Positions 15,930-24,832 of a stretch of 64,000 nucleotides of DNA are shown here, in pieces. A model generated the notes under the pieces. The model was not told the origin of the DNA and made no database searches. It saw nothing but the letters and a program-made list of their open reading frames with translations. The position numbers and the translations under genes are program-made. Position 1 is the first letter of the stretch. Each line of letters starts with the position of its first letter. The stretch spans positions 310,001 to 374,000 of the forward strand of contig NZ_JABUQZ010000001.1 in NCBI RefSeq assembly GCF_013342145.1. The letters are read 5' to 3'. The DNA comes from Haloterrigena gelatinilytica. GTDB lineage: Archaea; Halobacteriota; Halobacteria; Halobacteriales; Natrialbaceae.

Positions 15930-17650
15930 GCGGTGGTGAACAGTGTTCCCACTCCAGGACAGCGGACCCAGCAGGGTTCAGTCCGCTAGTCGGGCGGAAT
16001 CAACGCTGAGACGACGATCTCGACGCATTCACCAGCAGTCACCACAGGTGCATAGTCCATCGGTCCATCCACGTCAGCTTTCAGCAGGAAATCGGTGAGC
16101 CGCCATATGTTGTAGAGGAGTACGGCGAACACGAAGTAGAACAACCGCACCCGGTAGTCCTTCGAGGAGGTCTTCGCGAGGAAGTCGTGCTTGATGCTCT
16201 TGTATTCGTTTTCGATCTGCCAGCGGCGGCTGTATCGGCGACAGACTGTCTCTGCCTCCTCCGGTCCGACCCTGAGGTTCGTCGCGAAGACTGCTGTGCC
16301 ATCGCCTTTCGTCGAGGGCACGTACAGGAACCGCATCTGGTGGCTTCCCGCTTCGACGTGGACGGAAGCTGTTTCCACGGCGACCTCCTGTTCGTCCTCG
16401 TCCATCGTCTCGATGACCTCCCGCTCCGTGCTGTTGATTCGCTTCGGGATGAGGTAGTTCACGCCGAGATTCGACAAGGTCTGAAACACGTGCTGTGAGT
16501 CGAATTCGCGGTCGCACAGCACCGTCTCGATTGGGACGTGGTCTTGGGCTCGTTTCACCAGTCGTCGGACGACACGATGGATCTTGTTTGGCGGATTCTT
16601 ATCCCACTCCGAACTCTCCTTGATCGGCTCTACCCCCAAGACCAACGGGATATTCTGCCCGATGATCGACAGCGTCGCGAATTTGAAGGCTCGACAGTCC
16701 TCGTCTTTCGTGCCGCTGACCATCGACATCCCTTCAACGTCGCCGTAGTACGGGATGTTCGTGATGTCGATCGCGGCCGTCACCGGTCGTCGGAACGTTG
16801 CTTCAGACTCGATGACCGAGAGCAGCCGGTCGGTCGCCGCGTCGAATCCCTCTATCAACGTCTCGGGGTCGAACTGTTTGACCGTTCTGAGGTGTGTATC
16901 ACCGTGTGGTCCACTGTCCGGCCCGTGCCGATACTGGAAGCGGTTGGCGCCCTGGGGTGTGCCACAGCCGACCATCCCCATGAACGTCTGTAACTCGAAG
17001 AATTGGGTATCCTCGTAGGTGGCGTTCGCGCCACGACTGGAGTCGAATCCGTCGAAGCCGTGGTCACGAGCCAGCCGGGTCGTCCGCTGGATCTGCTCGG
17101 CAGTGAACTCGAGTGGGATGTCCTCGGCCGGCTCGTCCGGGAACGCACTCGGGTCTCGGTCTTGGGTCACCACCTCGGCTTTCGGTCGGGCTTCGGGTAC
17201 GTTGATGTCACGGTCGTGAATCTCTTTGACGACGTAGTGTGCGGCCGTGGTGACGAACGTCCTGGTGGCGTCGTCGAAGCGGTTGTGCCAGGTCCGCGAG
17301 AGCACCGATTCGCCAGGGATTTTCTCGAGGCCAAACACGCTTGCAAGTTCAGGATACTTGCTGAGCTCGCGATAGCTCTCGCCCGTGAGTTCCCGGTACA
17401 GGAACAATCGCACTATCCCCTCGAAGGAATGAGGGGCTGGATGCCACTCGGGATAGCCGTCATCAAGTGCATCGAACGAGTCCTTCAGCATTCGAAGAGC
17501 GTTACAAAACGATTGCCCGCTTTCGAGCGCCGTCCTGAGTTCCACCCCAACAAGGTACGCTTCAGTCAACAGCCGTCTCTGACCAACCATAATCGTCACC
17601 CAACAAGCCAGTCAGACAAGCGACGTGCTCCACGGTCACTCCGCCACCGC
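15930..17650 (-). mobile_element. IS element with IS4-like DDE transposase, ends tentative
   Basis: A complete transposase gene fills most of this interval. Candidate terminal inverted repeats are GCGGTGGTG at 15930-15938 and CGCCACCGC at 17642-17650 (reverse complement GCGGTGGCG, 8 of 9 matching). Similarity beyond that is weak and no clear target-site duplication was found, so the ends are provisional. A 7-bp hairpin (AGCGGAC/GTCCGCT at 15961-15967 and 15981-15987) overlaps the transposase stop codon. Confidence 0.5.
15986..17590 (-). CDS. IS4-like DDE transposase
   Basis: A 534-residue transposase. The catalytic triad can be placed as D in AAIDITNIPYYG, D in VLCDREFDSQHV and E in WQIENEYKSIKHDF, the last within the Y-x2-R/K-x3-D/E-x6-K style signature of IS4 relatives. 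The C-terminus RVRLFYFVFAVLLYNIW is the usual helical tail. The N-terminal 150 residues contain the helical DNA-binding part. The gene is intact, so the element may be active. ATG 17590 was chosen; GTG 17599 is possible. The exact IS name needs an ISfinder search. Confidence 0.88.
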   Translation of the reverse strand: MVGQRRLLTEAYLVGVELRTALESGQSFCNALRMLKDSFDALDDGYPEWHPAPHSFEGIVRLFLYRELTGESYRELSKYPELASVFGLEKIPGESVLSRTWHNRFDDATRTFVTTAAHYVVKEIHDRDINVPEARPKAEVVTQDRDPSAFPDEPAEDIPLEFTAEQIQRTTRLARDHGFDGFDSSRGANATYEDTQFFELQTFMGMVGCGTPQGANRFQYRHGPDSGPHGDTHLRTVKQFDPETLIEGFDAATDRLLSVIESEATFRRPVTAAIDITNIPYYGDVEGMSMVSGTKDEDCRAFKFATLSIIGQNIPLVLGVEPIKESSEWDKNPPNKIHRVVRRLVKRAQDHVPIETVLCDREFDSQHVFQTLSNLGVNYLIPKRINSTEREVIETMDEDEQEVAVETASVHVEAGSHQMRFLYVPSTKGDGTAVFATNLRVGPEEAETVCRRYSRRWQIENEYKSIKHDFLAKTSSKDYRVRLFYFVFAVLLYNIWRLTDFLLKADVDGPMDYAPVVTAGECVEIVVSALIPPD

Positions 17651-17760
17651 GAGAGATGCTGTCGACTCGTTCAGTACAGAGGGTGTATTAGTCATTCATC
17701 AGAACTGGACCTATTGGGTTGCGTGATAACCAGTATGAGATCAGTCTTTGAGTGTTACAT

Positions 17761-18090
17761 ATGCCAATGTTCGAAGAGTGGACACTGTGGCTACATATCG
17801 AAGGGGACATAGCTCTCTTTGCTGGCGTCGGAGCGCTCATGACGAAAAAAGGCGGGTTACGATACACCAGGCGGAAAGTATTCCTCGTCTCGATAGGTGG
17901 CGTCGTCGGCATGGTATTCATTCTTCTACCCCTTGACCCCACTCCGTTCCGAGTAGCTCTTCCGCTTGTGGCTATCTTCAAAGGCTACCTCGCATTCTCG
18001 GGATCTCGAGCGTTCTCCCACCCCCGGATAGGCGTTTTGGGGTGTCCGATGGAGAGACCTCCTCCCTTTGAAGGTAATTCGGTAAGCTAG
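17761..18090 (+). CDS. Small hypothetical membrane protein
   Basis: A frame of 109 residues from ATG 17761. It has three hydrophobic segments (about 10-30, 43-60 and 67-83) separated by short charged turns such as MTKKGGLRYTRRKV. The last 25 residues are polar and proline-rich and look less protein-like, so the C-terminus may be frameshifted or eroded. No family is recognised. It sits just outside the IS in the low-G+C block and could be a leftover of the transferred segment. Confidence 0.4.
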   Translation: MPMFEEWTLWLHIEGDIALFAGVGALMTKKGGLRYTRRKVFLVSIGGVVGMVFILLPLDPTPFRVALPLVAIFKGYLAFSGSRAFSHPRIGVLGCPMERPPPFEGNSVS

Positions 18091-18162
18091 TTTCGAACGA
18101 ACTCTCCTACATCTCTTGTGTCTTCCTACGGATTAATATCTCGAGGTACTCTACCTTGGACT

Positions 18163-19302
18163 ATGCCTGCTTGGACGACGGATGAGATGGCGCCGGCGCT
18201 TTATCAGCCGGTCGAGGACCTAGAAACTCCGGCCTTGCTCGTCGACATCGATGCGATGGAGCGTAACATCGAAGAATACGTCGCATTTGCCGACGAGAAC
18301 GGCGTAACGCTCCGTTCCCACATCAAGACGCACAAGAACGCCGAACTCGCAGCACTCGAGGACGAGATGACCGACGGTGGTGGAATCTGTTGTCAAACGC
18401 TGGGCGAGGTGGAAACGATGGCGCGAAACGGGATCGACGATATCTACCTATCCTATCAGGTTGTCGGCGAGCAAAAACTCGACCGATTCTGCTGGCTCTC
18501 ACAGAAGGTCGAGAGATTGGCAACGACGGTCGACTCAGCCGCGACGATAGACCTTCTTCAGGACGCCGCTCAAGACCACGATATAACGGCCGACGTCATA
18601 CTCGAAGTCGACGTGGGATTGCACAGGACTGGCGTCGCTCCTGGCTCAGAGGCCGTTGCTCTCGCGGAACGAATCGACGAGGCGGCCAATCTGGAGTTCG
18701 ACGGCATCCTCGCGTACGAGTCGCACGTAAAGGCTGAAGCGGAGACCAAATCGGAATTCGACGAACTGTGCAGGGAGACGATGGAGCTTGCCGAGGACGT
18801 AGTCGACGACATCGAGGCCGCTGGAATTCCCGTGGACGAGGTGAAGGTCGGCGGGACGGCGACGTCGAGGTACAGTGGCAAGCATCCGGTGGTCACAGAA
18901 ATCAACCCCGGGATGTATCCCTTCAACGACGTTGGCGAACTCGAACTCCGCCCGTGGGAGGTATCGAAGGACGACTGCGCAGCAACGGTCATCACGACGG
19001 TCATCTCCGTTCCGGACGACGACCGGCTCGTCGTCGACGGAGGCAGCAAGACGTTCTCCTTGGACAAACCACAGATGCCGGTCCCGAAGAATCGGGACGA
19101 TATCGAATACGCCAACGCCAGTGAGGAACATGGGTGGATCGACACCAGCAACTCGGACGAGTCCTTTGCAGTGGGCGACCGGCTGGAGTTCATCGTCCCC
19201 CACGTCTGCACGACGATCAACCTCCACGACCTCATCATCGGCGCCCGAGACGACCAGGTCGAGGAGCTATGGGAGGTGCAGGCGAGAGGGAAGGTCCGCT
19301 AA
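18163..19302 (+). CDS. D-threonine aldolase / D-serine dehydratase-like PLP enzyme
   Basis: A 379-residue fold-III PLP enzyme. The N-terminal alanine-racemase-like barrel starts LETPALLVDIDAMERNI and carries the PLP lysine in LRSHIKTHKNAELAAL (about residue 60). The C-terminal domain has a metal-site signature VPHVCTTINLHD with His and Cys, as in zinc- or manganese-dependent D-threonine aldolase and DSD1-type D-serine dehydratase. It probably splits D-3-hydroxy amino acids or deaminates D-serine; the two cannot be told apart by eye. Codon use and G+C are lower than in flanking chromosomal genes. It forms a block with convergent asparaginase and a threonine-synthase-like gene. ATG 18163 chosen; ATG 18187 is an alternative. 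Confidence 0.85.
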   Translation: MPAWTTDEMAPALYQPVEDLETPALLVDIDAMERNIEEYVAFADENGVTLRSHIKTHKNAELAALEDEMTDGGGICCQTLGEVETMARNGIDDIYLSYQVVGEQKLDRFCWLSQKVERLATTVDSAATIDLLQDAAQDHDITADVILEVDVGLHRTGVAPGSEAVALAERIDEAANLEFDGILAYESHVKAEAETKSEFDELCRETMELAEDVVDDIEAAGIPVDEVKVGGTATSRYSGKHPVVTEINPGMYPFNDVGELELRPWEVSKDDCAATVITTVISVPDDDRLVVDGGSKTFSLDKPQMPVPKNRDDIEYANASEEHGWIDTSNSDESFAVGDRLEFIVPHVCTTINLHDLIIGARDDQVEELWEVQARGKVR

Positions 19303-19340
19303 CAGCAACGAATGAATTCGGGCTAGTCGGCACCGAATCG

Positions 19341-20309
19341 TTACTCCCTTGCGGGTCGGTCAAACACGGTCTCGACGCTGCTACCAGCGAGCGCGACAAC
19401 CGTCGCGATTCTCGTCTTCTGGAGATTTCGCTCGCTGAAGTAACAGCCCAAGTCCAACAGTGTCTGCTCACTACCGCGGTAATCATAGGTCGACCTGGCG
19501 AGTCTCCCCTCCGTGCAACGCGTCGTAGCTACAAGTGGGAGATCCTCTCGTGCGAGGGCTTCCAGCGGGGGAATGATTCCTGGCGGAATGTGGCCCGAAC
19601 CGGTAGTTGCCAGTACTACCGCCTCGAAATCACCCGGTTCAGGTATTTGCGAAGGGGGCATCTCTGCTGTCACCGTGAGGGCAGCGACCTCGTTCGTCAG
19701 TGTCTCCGGATCGACGTCGATTGTCGGAGTCGGATCGACGCTGGCTCGCCATCGGATCGTCTCTTCGTCGTGAACGGCGAGCGGGCCCAGCTCGGGCGAC
19801 TGGAACGTATCTAGTCTCATCGAGTGGGTCTTCGTGACGAGCTTGGCTGCGTGAACCTGATCATTGAAAGTGACAAGGACTCCACGTCCCCGAGCACCGT
19901 CGCTCGTCACCGTTCGAATGGCCGTGAGGAGATTGGCTGGACCATCAGGACTCGCCAGCGATGGATTCCGCATCGCGCCCGTGAATACGACAGGCGTATC
20001 GCCATCATAACAGAGGTCCACGAAGTACGCTACCTCTTCGAGGGTGTCCGTCCCCTGTGTAACAACGATACCATCCACTGTATCATCACGGTCATACTCG
20101 GCTACCAGCTCACTGAGCTCGTGCATCTGGCTGATTGAGACCTGCGGACTGGGAATATTCGAGAAGTCGTCTGTAGTCAACTCGATGTCATCGCTCAGCC
20201 CTGGGACGCTTGCGATGAGGTCTTCACCGGTCAATTCAGGACTGGCTCCACCACCAGAGTCCTTGGTTGAAGCTATCGTCCCACCGGTAGAAATGACAAC
20301 GACTGACAT
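19341..20309 (-). CDS. L-asparaginase
   Basis: A 322-residue asparaginase/glutaminase-family enzyme that hydrolyses asparagine to aspartate and ammonia. Both catalytic threonine motifs are present: VISTGGTIAST at residues 4-14 and VVTQGTDTLEEVAYF at about 82-96. The conserved VFTGAMRNPS and the lysine segment VHAAKLVTKTHS are also present. No signal peptide is seen, so it is cytosolic (type I-like). It lies on the opposite strand within the low-G+C block, convergent to the D-threonine-aldolase-like gene and divergent from the threonine-synthase-like gene (190 bases apart). Confidence 0.9.
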   Translation of the reverse strand: MSVVVISTGGTIASTKDSGGGASPELTGEDLIASVPGLSDDIELTTDDFSNIPSPQVSISQMHELSELVAEYDRDDTVDGIVVTQGTDTLEEVAYFVDLCYDGDTPVVFTGAMRNPSLASPDGPANLLTAIRTVTSDGARGRGVLVTFNDQVHAAKLVTKTHSMRLDTFQSPELGPLAVHDEETIRWRASVDPTPTIDVDPETLTNEVAALTVTAEMPPSQIPEPGDFEAVVLATTGSGHIPPGIIPPLEALAREDLPLVATTRCTEGRLARSTYDYRGSEQTLLDLGCYFSERNLQKTRIATVVALAGSSVETVFDRPARE

Positions 20310-20499
20310 TGAGGGTGCTTTCGACGCGTGTCTCTAATATCCTCTCATTGCCTTACTCGGGACGTTGCTGGGAGAGAACGATCAGTGCGTCCTCTTTCTA
20401 CCAGAGCCGCTCCAAGGGATGAGACCGCTTCCGTCTTCGGTCAAGACGTCGCGCTACCGCTATCGGTATTCATATGATTCCCAGTGACAAAGTAAGAGT

Positions 20500-21579
20500 A
20501 TGACTACCCCAGAACTTGTCTGTTCCTCGTGTGGCCGGATATACAGTGATCAGTGGCGGTGTGAGTGTGGCGGTGTCCTTGATTTCGCTCAGCAACCGCT
20601 TCCGGAGCACGACCGGCCAGACCCCGGTCAGTTCGACACGCGAGACGGACTCTGGTCTTTTGATATGTTCATTCCCGTCGAGAAAGGTCCCTCTCTCGGC
20701 GAAGGAATGACGCCGCTGATCCCATCATCGACCTGGGACGCTCAATTCAAACTCGAATACGTCTCCCCGACAGGGAGCTTCAAGGATCGGGGTGCAACCA
20801 CGACGATTAGCCATGCGATAGCGTGTGGCGCAGATCGAGTCGTGGAAGATTCGTCGGGGAACGCTGGTGCTGCCATCGCAACTTACGCAGCTCAAGCAGG
20901 TATTGATGCGGAGATTTATGTCCCGGCGTCGGTGAAACAGTCGAAGCTCCGAGCGATCGAACGGGCTGGTGCGACGCCTGTTCGAATTGAAGGCGGGCGC
21001 CAAGCTGTGACTGATGCCTGCATCAATGCCGTCGAATCTGGCGACGCGTGGTACGCGAGTCATTCGTGGAGTCCAGCGTTCTTCGCAGGAACGGCGACGT
21101 TTGCGTACGAAGTCGCACTCCAACGTGACTGGAGCGTCCCTGATGCGATTGTGATGCCACTCGGTCATGGGACCCTGTTCCTGGGCGTGTACCGTGGTTT
21201 CGAGGCGTTGTCTGAAGCGGGATGGATCGATTCAGTTCCGCGTCTACTCGGTGCGCAAGCCGCCGGTTACGCTCCGATTGCGAGCGAACTCCATGAGGTT
21301 CCCGAGGGTGAGAACGATGTCGCGGACGGCATCCAGATCCGGGAGCCGACGCGGAAACAACAGCTCCTAGATGCGATCGCTGCGACCGACGGTGATGCGA
21401 TTGCGATTCCGGAGGAAGCCGTGCAGACGGAGTTAGATCGCCTCCACAGGAAAGGGTTCTACGTGGAACCAACCTCTGCAATCGCACCTGCGGCACTTGC
21501 GACGTATCGAGAAAGCGGAACGCTTGCGCGAGATGCAGACGTGGTGATGCCCCTCACTGGACATGGGATGAAGACGTAA
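20500..21579 (+). CDS. Threonine synthase-like PLP-dependent enzyme
   Basis: A 359-residue fold-II PLP enzyme. An N-terminal zinc-ribbon-like segment (CSSCG then CECGG) leads into the catalytic core with the PLP lysine in PTGSFKDRGATTTI (about residue 95). Next come the asparagine loop EDSSGNAGAAIATYA and a phosphate-binding glycine loop near MPLGHGTLFLG. The C-terminus ends in MPLTGHGMKT, typical of threonine synthase. It may be a true threonine synthase or a threonine/serine dehydratase-like paralogue. Its context with D-threonine aldolase and asparaginase suggests amino-acid turnover. The codon use is less GC-biased than the rest of the window. Confidence 0.85.
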   Translation: MTTPELVCSSCGRIYSDQWRCECGGVLDFAQQPLPEHDRPDPGQFDTRDGLWSFDMFIPVEKGPSLGEGMTPLIPSSTWDAQFKLEYVSPTGSFKDRGATTTISHAIACGADRVVEDSSGNAGAAIATYAAQAGIDAEIYVPASVKQSKLRAIERAGATPVRIEGGRQAVTDACINAVESGDAWYASHSWSPAFFAGTATFAYEVALQRDWSVPDAIVMPLGHGTLFLGVYRGFEALSEAGWIDSVPRLLGAQAAGYAPIASELHEVPEGENDVADGIQIREPTRKQQLLDAIAATDGDAIAIPEEAVQTELDRLHRKGFYVEPTSAIAPAALATYRESGTLARDADVVMPLTGHGMKT

Positions 21580-21915
21580 TCTGACGGAGCATTCATTGAG
21601 ATGTCTGCGCTCTGTTTCCAATGTAGTTTTGGAACACAATCTGTATCAAGGTTAGTTCCACTGGTAAATTCGCAAATGTACGGAGCAGGTGGTCCACTAC
21701 GAATCACGCCGAAAGAAAGGCACACAACAAATCCATTCTCCGAGGCTGTGACGATCGTTGACGTCGATCGCTCCGCCGGTCCTTCGGAGTTCGGCGACCG
21801 AGACGGCCGAAGTTCTCTCTTCGACGGTCGATCAACTCGGTTCGTACCGCTCGGAAGCGCGCGTCGCACCGGTCGACTAGATATCGGCTTATGAGGGGAT
21901 TCCCTACGGACGAGT
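21580..21915. other. Gap at the right edge of the low-G+C block
   Basis: No gene is supported here. The left half is AT-richer and resembles the amino-acid block; from about 21745 composition returns to the high-G+C chromosomal style. The junction of the transferred block may lie here. No direct repeat marking an attachment site was found. Confidence 0.4.
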
Positions 21916-22536
21916 ATGAGCGGTCAGCCCGAAACCGAACAACGAATCAGAGAGGCCGCGTTTCGCGCGCTCGTCAAACACGGGTACGCGGACCTCTCGA
22001 TCAAGGATATCGGCGACGAACTGGGCCAGAACCCGTCGCTGATCTACCACTACTTCGATAGCAAAGACGAATTGTTACTGTCGATGCTCGACGTCTTCGT
22101 CGAGATATTCCTCGGCCAGCGGGCCGAGGAGCCGATCACCGACGCGGAGACGGAACTTCGGCGGTTCGTCGGCCAAATTCTGCACCCGGAACCGGCGCAG
22201 GTCGAAGCGGTGATGTCCGCCCCGCCGTCCGATATCGAGACGGCGATCGCGCGGGTTTTCGTCGAACTGTGGGCGCACGCGACGTGGGACGACGACTTCC
22301 GCAGTAAAACGACGGCGGTAGAGGACGGGCTCCGAGACGCGGTCGCGCGGATCATCCGCGCCGGTATCGAACGCGAGCAGTTCCGACCGGTGGATCCCGA
22401 ACAGACCGCGGATCACCTCCTCTTCCTCCTCAAACAGGGGATCCACACGCAGACGACGACGGATCGCTCTGACGCCGTCGATCAGGTGCAGACGATCGTC
22501 GACGAAATTCTCGCCGATATCTCCCGCGAGAACTAG
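21916..22536 (+). CDS. TetR-family transcriptional regulator
   Basis: A 206-residue regulator. The N-terminal HTH follows the TetR pattern: RIREAAFRALVKHGYADLSIKDIGDELGQNPSLIYHYFDSKDELL, with recognition helix around PSLIYHYF. The C-terminal ligand domain (about 60-200) is all-helical and acidic. TetR proteins usually repress neighbouring genes and release DNA on ligand binding. The next gene is a cytochrome P450 and the one after an SDR, both with the same palindrome at their promoters, so this protein is the prime candidate to bind it. No copy of that palindrome is seen before its own start. Confidence 0.92.
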   Translation: MSGQPETEQRIREAAFRALVKHGYADLSIKDIGDELGQNPSLIYHYFDSKDELLLSMLDVFVEIFLGQRAEEPITDAETELRRFVGQILHPEPAQVEAVMSAPPSDIETAIARVFVELWAHATWDDDFRSKTTAVEDGLRDAVARIIRAGIEREQFRPVDPEQTADHLLFLLKQGIHTQTTTDRSDAVDQVQTIVDEILADISREN

Positions 22537-22701
22537 CGAACGACCAGTTCCGATTTCGTCTGGATCGCATTCGGTCGCTACGTTGACTCGACTCGAGTCC
22601 CTTCGATCCGTCTCGAGTCCGTCGCCGCGACAGCGATGGTTCTCCCGCGTATTAGATCGAATTCCACGGCCGGAGGACGCCACCAAAAGAGCTATGGCTG
22701 A

Positions 22702-22717
22702 TTAATTAGTCAATTAA
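22702..22717. promoter_or_regulatory. TTAATTGA-type inverted-repeat operator at the P450 start
   Basis: The sequence TTAATTAGTCAATTAA forms a 16-bp inverted repeat ending 3 bases before the P450 ATG at 22721. Its right half (TCAATTAA) is the exact complement of the half-site TTAATTGA seen at the SDR promoter; the left half differs at one base. Placement on the expected transcription start of a leaderless mRNA fits repression. Confidence 0.65.
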
Positions 22718-22720
22718 CTC

Positions 22721-23950
22721 ATGCAGTCCCCCGATTCAGTCGTCGGCGTGGGCCGGTCACCGAACGCGATCCGAAGCCGCGAGGGGCAGCTCTCGCCGTT
22801 CGAGTGGTACGCCGAGATGCGAGCGGAGAGTCCGGTCCACTTCGACGAGCAGCGAGAGACGTGGGACGTGTTCCGGTACGAAGACGTCGAGCGCGTGCTC
22901 AGAGACCACGATACGTTCACGGCGAACCGCGCGTTCGACCCCGAGAAGGCCTCGAACGACGGCGACAGCGACGGTGACGAGGACCTCCCGATGCTGCAGA
23001 CGATGATCTCGACCGACCCGCCGGAACAGACCCGACTCCGCGGGGTCGTCGACGAACGATTTCAGCCCGGCGCCATCCGGGAGTATCAGCCGCGAGTGGA
23101 GGCGGTGACGGCGGAGTTGTTGGACGACCTCGAGGGCGAGGACGGGTTCGACTTCGTCGACGAGTTCGCGATTCCGCTTCCCGTCATCGTGATCGCCGAA
23201 CTGCTGGGGATCCCCGCCGAACGCCGCGAGGAGTTCAAAGCCTGGTCGGACGCGCTCGTCGCGCGACCCGAAGACGACACCGAGGAGGAACTGGAACGGG
23301 TGCAACGGGAACAGGAGCGGGCCCAGCGGGAGATGGGCGGCTACTTCGCGACGCTGCTGGAAGAGCGCGACGGCGGCAGCGGGGACGATCTGATCACGCT
23401 CGCGGCGAACGCGGAGGAGCTGACCAGGGGCGAGCAGATCGGGTTCTGTATGCTGTTGCTCCTCGCGGGCAACATCACGACGACGAATCTCCTCACCAAC
23501 GCGATCTGGTCCGTCGAGGAGGCAGAGGTGACGGACGCGATCCGAACCGGAGCGGTCGACCGTCGACGGGCCATCGAGGAGGTGCTCCGATACCGGTCGC
23601 CGATCCAATCGCTGAAGCGGATCGCCGTGGAAAACGTCGAGCTACACGGGCGACGGATCGAGACCGGCGACGTCGTCACGCTCTGGCTGGGCGCCGCGAA
23701 CCGCGATCCGGACGTCTTCGACGCGCCCGAGGAGTTCCGGCCCGAGCGGCATCCGAACCGCCACATGGCGTTCGGGACGGGGGTTCACTTCTGTCTCGGC
23801 GCCCACCTCGCGCGGATGGAAGCCGACGTCGCCCTGGGGCAACTGCTCGAGCGCTTCGACCGACTGGACGCGGATCTATCGGATCTCCAGCCGTTGAACG
23901 GTCTCTACGGTCTCGAGTCGCTTCCCTGCGACGTGAGGAAGAACGCGTAA
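22721..23950 (+). CDS. Cytochrome P450
   Basis: A 409-residue soluble P450 of the bacterial/archaeal CYP type. The heme loop is FGTGVHFCLGAHLAR with the iron-ligating cysteine at about residue 358. The K-helix ExxR motif is in EEVLRYRSP, and the partner arginine segment is PERHPNRH. The I-helix reads LLLLAGNITTTNLL, with asparagine where an acidic or His residue is more common, but the following threonines are kept. The B-C region has an acidic insert (DGDSDGDEDL). It would use a ferredoxin encoded elsewhere. The substrate is unknown; neighbours are a TetR regulator upstream and a convergent SDR, which suggests oxidation of a hydrophobic alcohol, steroid-like or xenobiotic compound. Confidence 0.93.
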   Translation: MQSPDSVVGVGRSPNAIRSREGQLSPFEWYAEMRAESPVHFDEQRETWDVFRYEDVERVLRDHDTFTANRAFDPEKASNDGDSDGDEDLPMLQTMISTDPPEQTRLRGVVDERFQPGAIREYQPRVEAVTAELLDDLEGEDGFDFVDEFAIPLPVIVIAELLGIPAERREEFKAWSDALVARPEDDTEEELERVQREQERAQREMGGYFATLLEERDGGSGDDLITLAANAEELTRGEQIGFCMLLLLAGNITTTNLLTNAIWSVEEAEVTDAIRTGAVDRRRAIEEVLRYRSPIQSLKRIAVENVELHGRRIETGDVVTLWLGAANRDPDVFDAPEEFRPERHPNRHMAFGTGVHFCLGAHLARMEADVALGQLLERFDRLDADLSDLQPLNGLYGLESLPCDVRKNA

Positions 23951-24026
23951 TCCGACCGCGGCACCGATACCGCCGAATCCTCGGATAGTTGCGTGTTGAG
24001 TGTTCCCCGACGGGGAGGGCCGGCAG

Positions 24027-24797
24027 TCAGTCCGCGGCCTGCCCGCCGTCGACCGGGAGCGTGTGCCCGGTGATGTAGGAAGCGTCGTCGGAACAGAGGA
24101 ACGCGACCGCGCCGGCCATCTCCTCCGGTTCCGCGATTCGGTCCATCGGAACGTCGATCATCGCCGACGTGTCGAACGCCATGCTCGAGGGGTCGCCGTC
24201 TCCCGACATCCCGGACTGGATGTTCGTGTTCGTCGGTCCCGGTGCGATGGCGTTGACCCGCACGCTCCGCGTTGCGTACTCGAGCGCGACCGTCTTCGTG
24301 AGTCCGACGACGCCGTGTTTACTGGCGGAATAGCCGGCGAGGCCGCCCATCCCGACGAGCCCGGACTCGGAGGCCGTGTTGACGATCGCCCCGCCGCCGC
24401 GTTCCGCCATGACGGGAAGTTCGGCCTTCAGACACGTCCAGATTCCCTTCAGGTTGACCTCGAGGAGCGCGTCCCAATCGTCGGCGTCGATGTCGGCGAC
24501 GTCCGCGAATCCCGTGAGGATTCCCGCGTTGTTGTGCGCGAAATCGAGGCTCCCGTACGCGTCGAGCGCGACGTCGACCATTCGCTCGACCGACTCGAGG
24601 TCGGAGACGTCGACGTCGACGAACGTCGCGTTACCGCCGGCGTCCTCGATCAGATCGACCGTTTCGCGACCGGTCTCCTCGTCGACGTCCGCGACGACGA
24701 CGTTCGCCCCCTCGTCGGCGAAACGCTTCGCCGACGCGCGCCCGATTCCGGATCCGCCGCCCGTTACCACGGCCGTCTTCCCGTCTAACCCGTTCAT
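24027..24797 (-). CDS. SDR-family oxidoreductase
   Basis: A 256-residue classical short-chain dehydrogenase/reductase. It has the cofactor loop TGGGSGIGRA, the acidic VVADVDEE that favours NAD(H), NNAG, catalytic serine in NTASESGLVG, the active-site YSASK and the C-terminal HTLPVDGGQAAD. Similar enzymes are annotated as glucose 1-dehydrogenase or 3-oxoacyl reductase, but the substrate is not predictable. It converges with the P450 gene and shares its operator type, so the two probably act on the same compound, for example P450 hydroxylation followed by alcohol oxidation. That link is inference. Confidence 0.92.
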   Translation of the reverse strand: MNGLDGKTAVVTGGGSGIGRASAKRFADEGANVVVADVDEETGRETVDLIEDAGGNATFVDVDVSDLESVERMVDVALDAYGSLDFAHNNAGILTGFADVADIDADDWDALLEVNLKGIWTCLKAELPVMAERGGGAIVNTASESGLVGMGGLAGYSASKHGVVGLTKTVALEYATRSVRVNAIAPGPTNTNIQSGMSGDGDPSSMAFDTSAMIDVPMDRIAEPEEMAGAVAFLCSDDASYITGHTLPVDGGQAAD

Positions 24798-24812
24798 GAG
24801 TAGTCCTCGGTG

Positions 24813-24832
24813 TTAATTGATTGTTCAATTAA
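24813..24832. promoter_or_regulatory. TTAATTGA inverted-repeat operator upstream of the SDR gene
   Basis: TTAATTGATTGTTCAATTAA is a perfect 8-bp inverted repeat with a 4-base spacer (TTGT), located 16-35 bases upstream of the SDR ATG on the minus strand. It covers the expected TATA/transcription start zone. Its half-site matches the P450 operator at 22702-22717. Confidence 0.7.

Noticed and set aside
17761-18090. Passenger gene inside the IS element
   Set aside because: It lies outside the candidate right end at 17650 and reads in the opposite direction; no link to transposition is visible.
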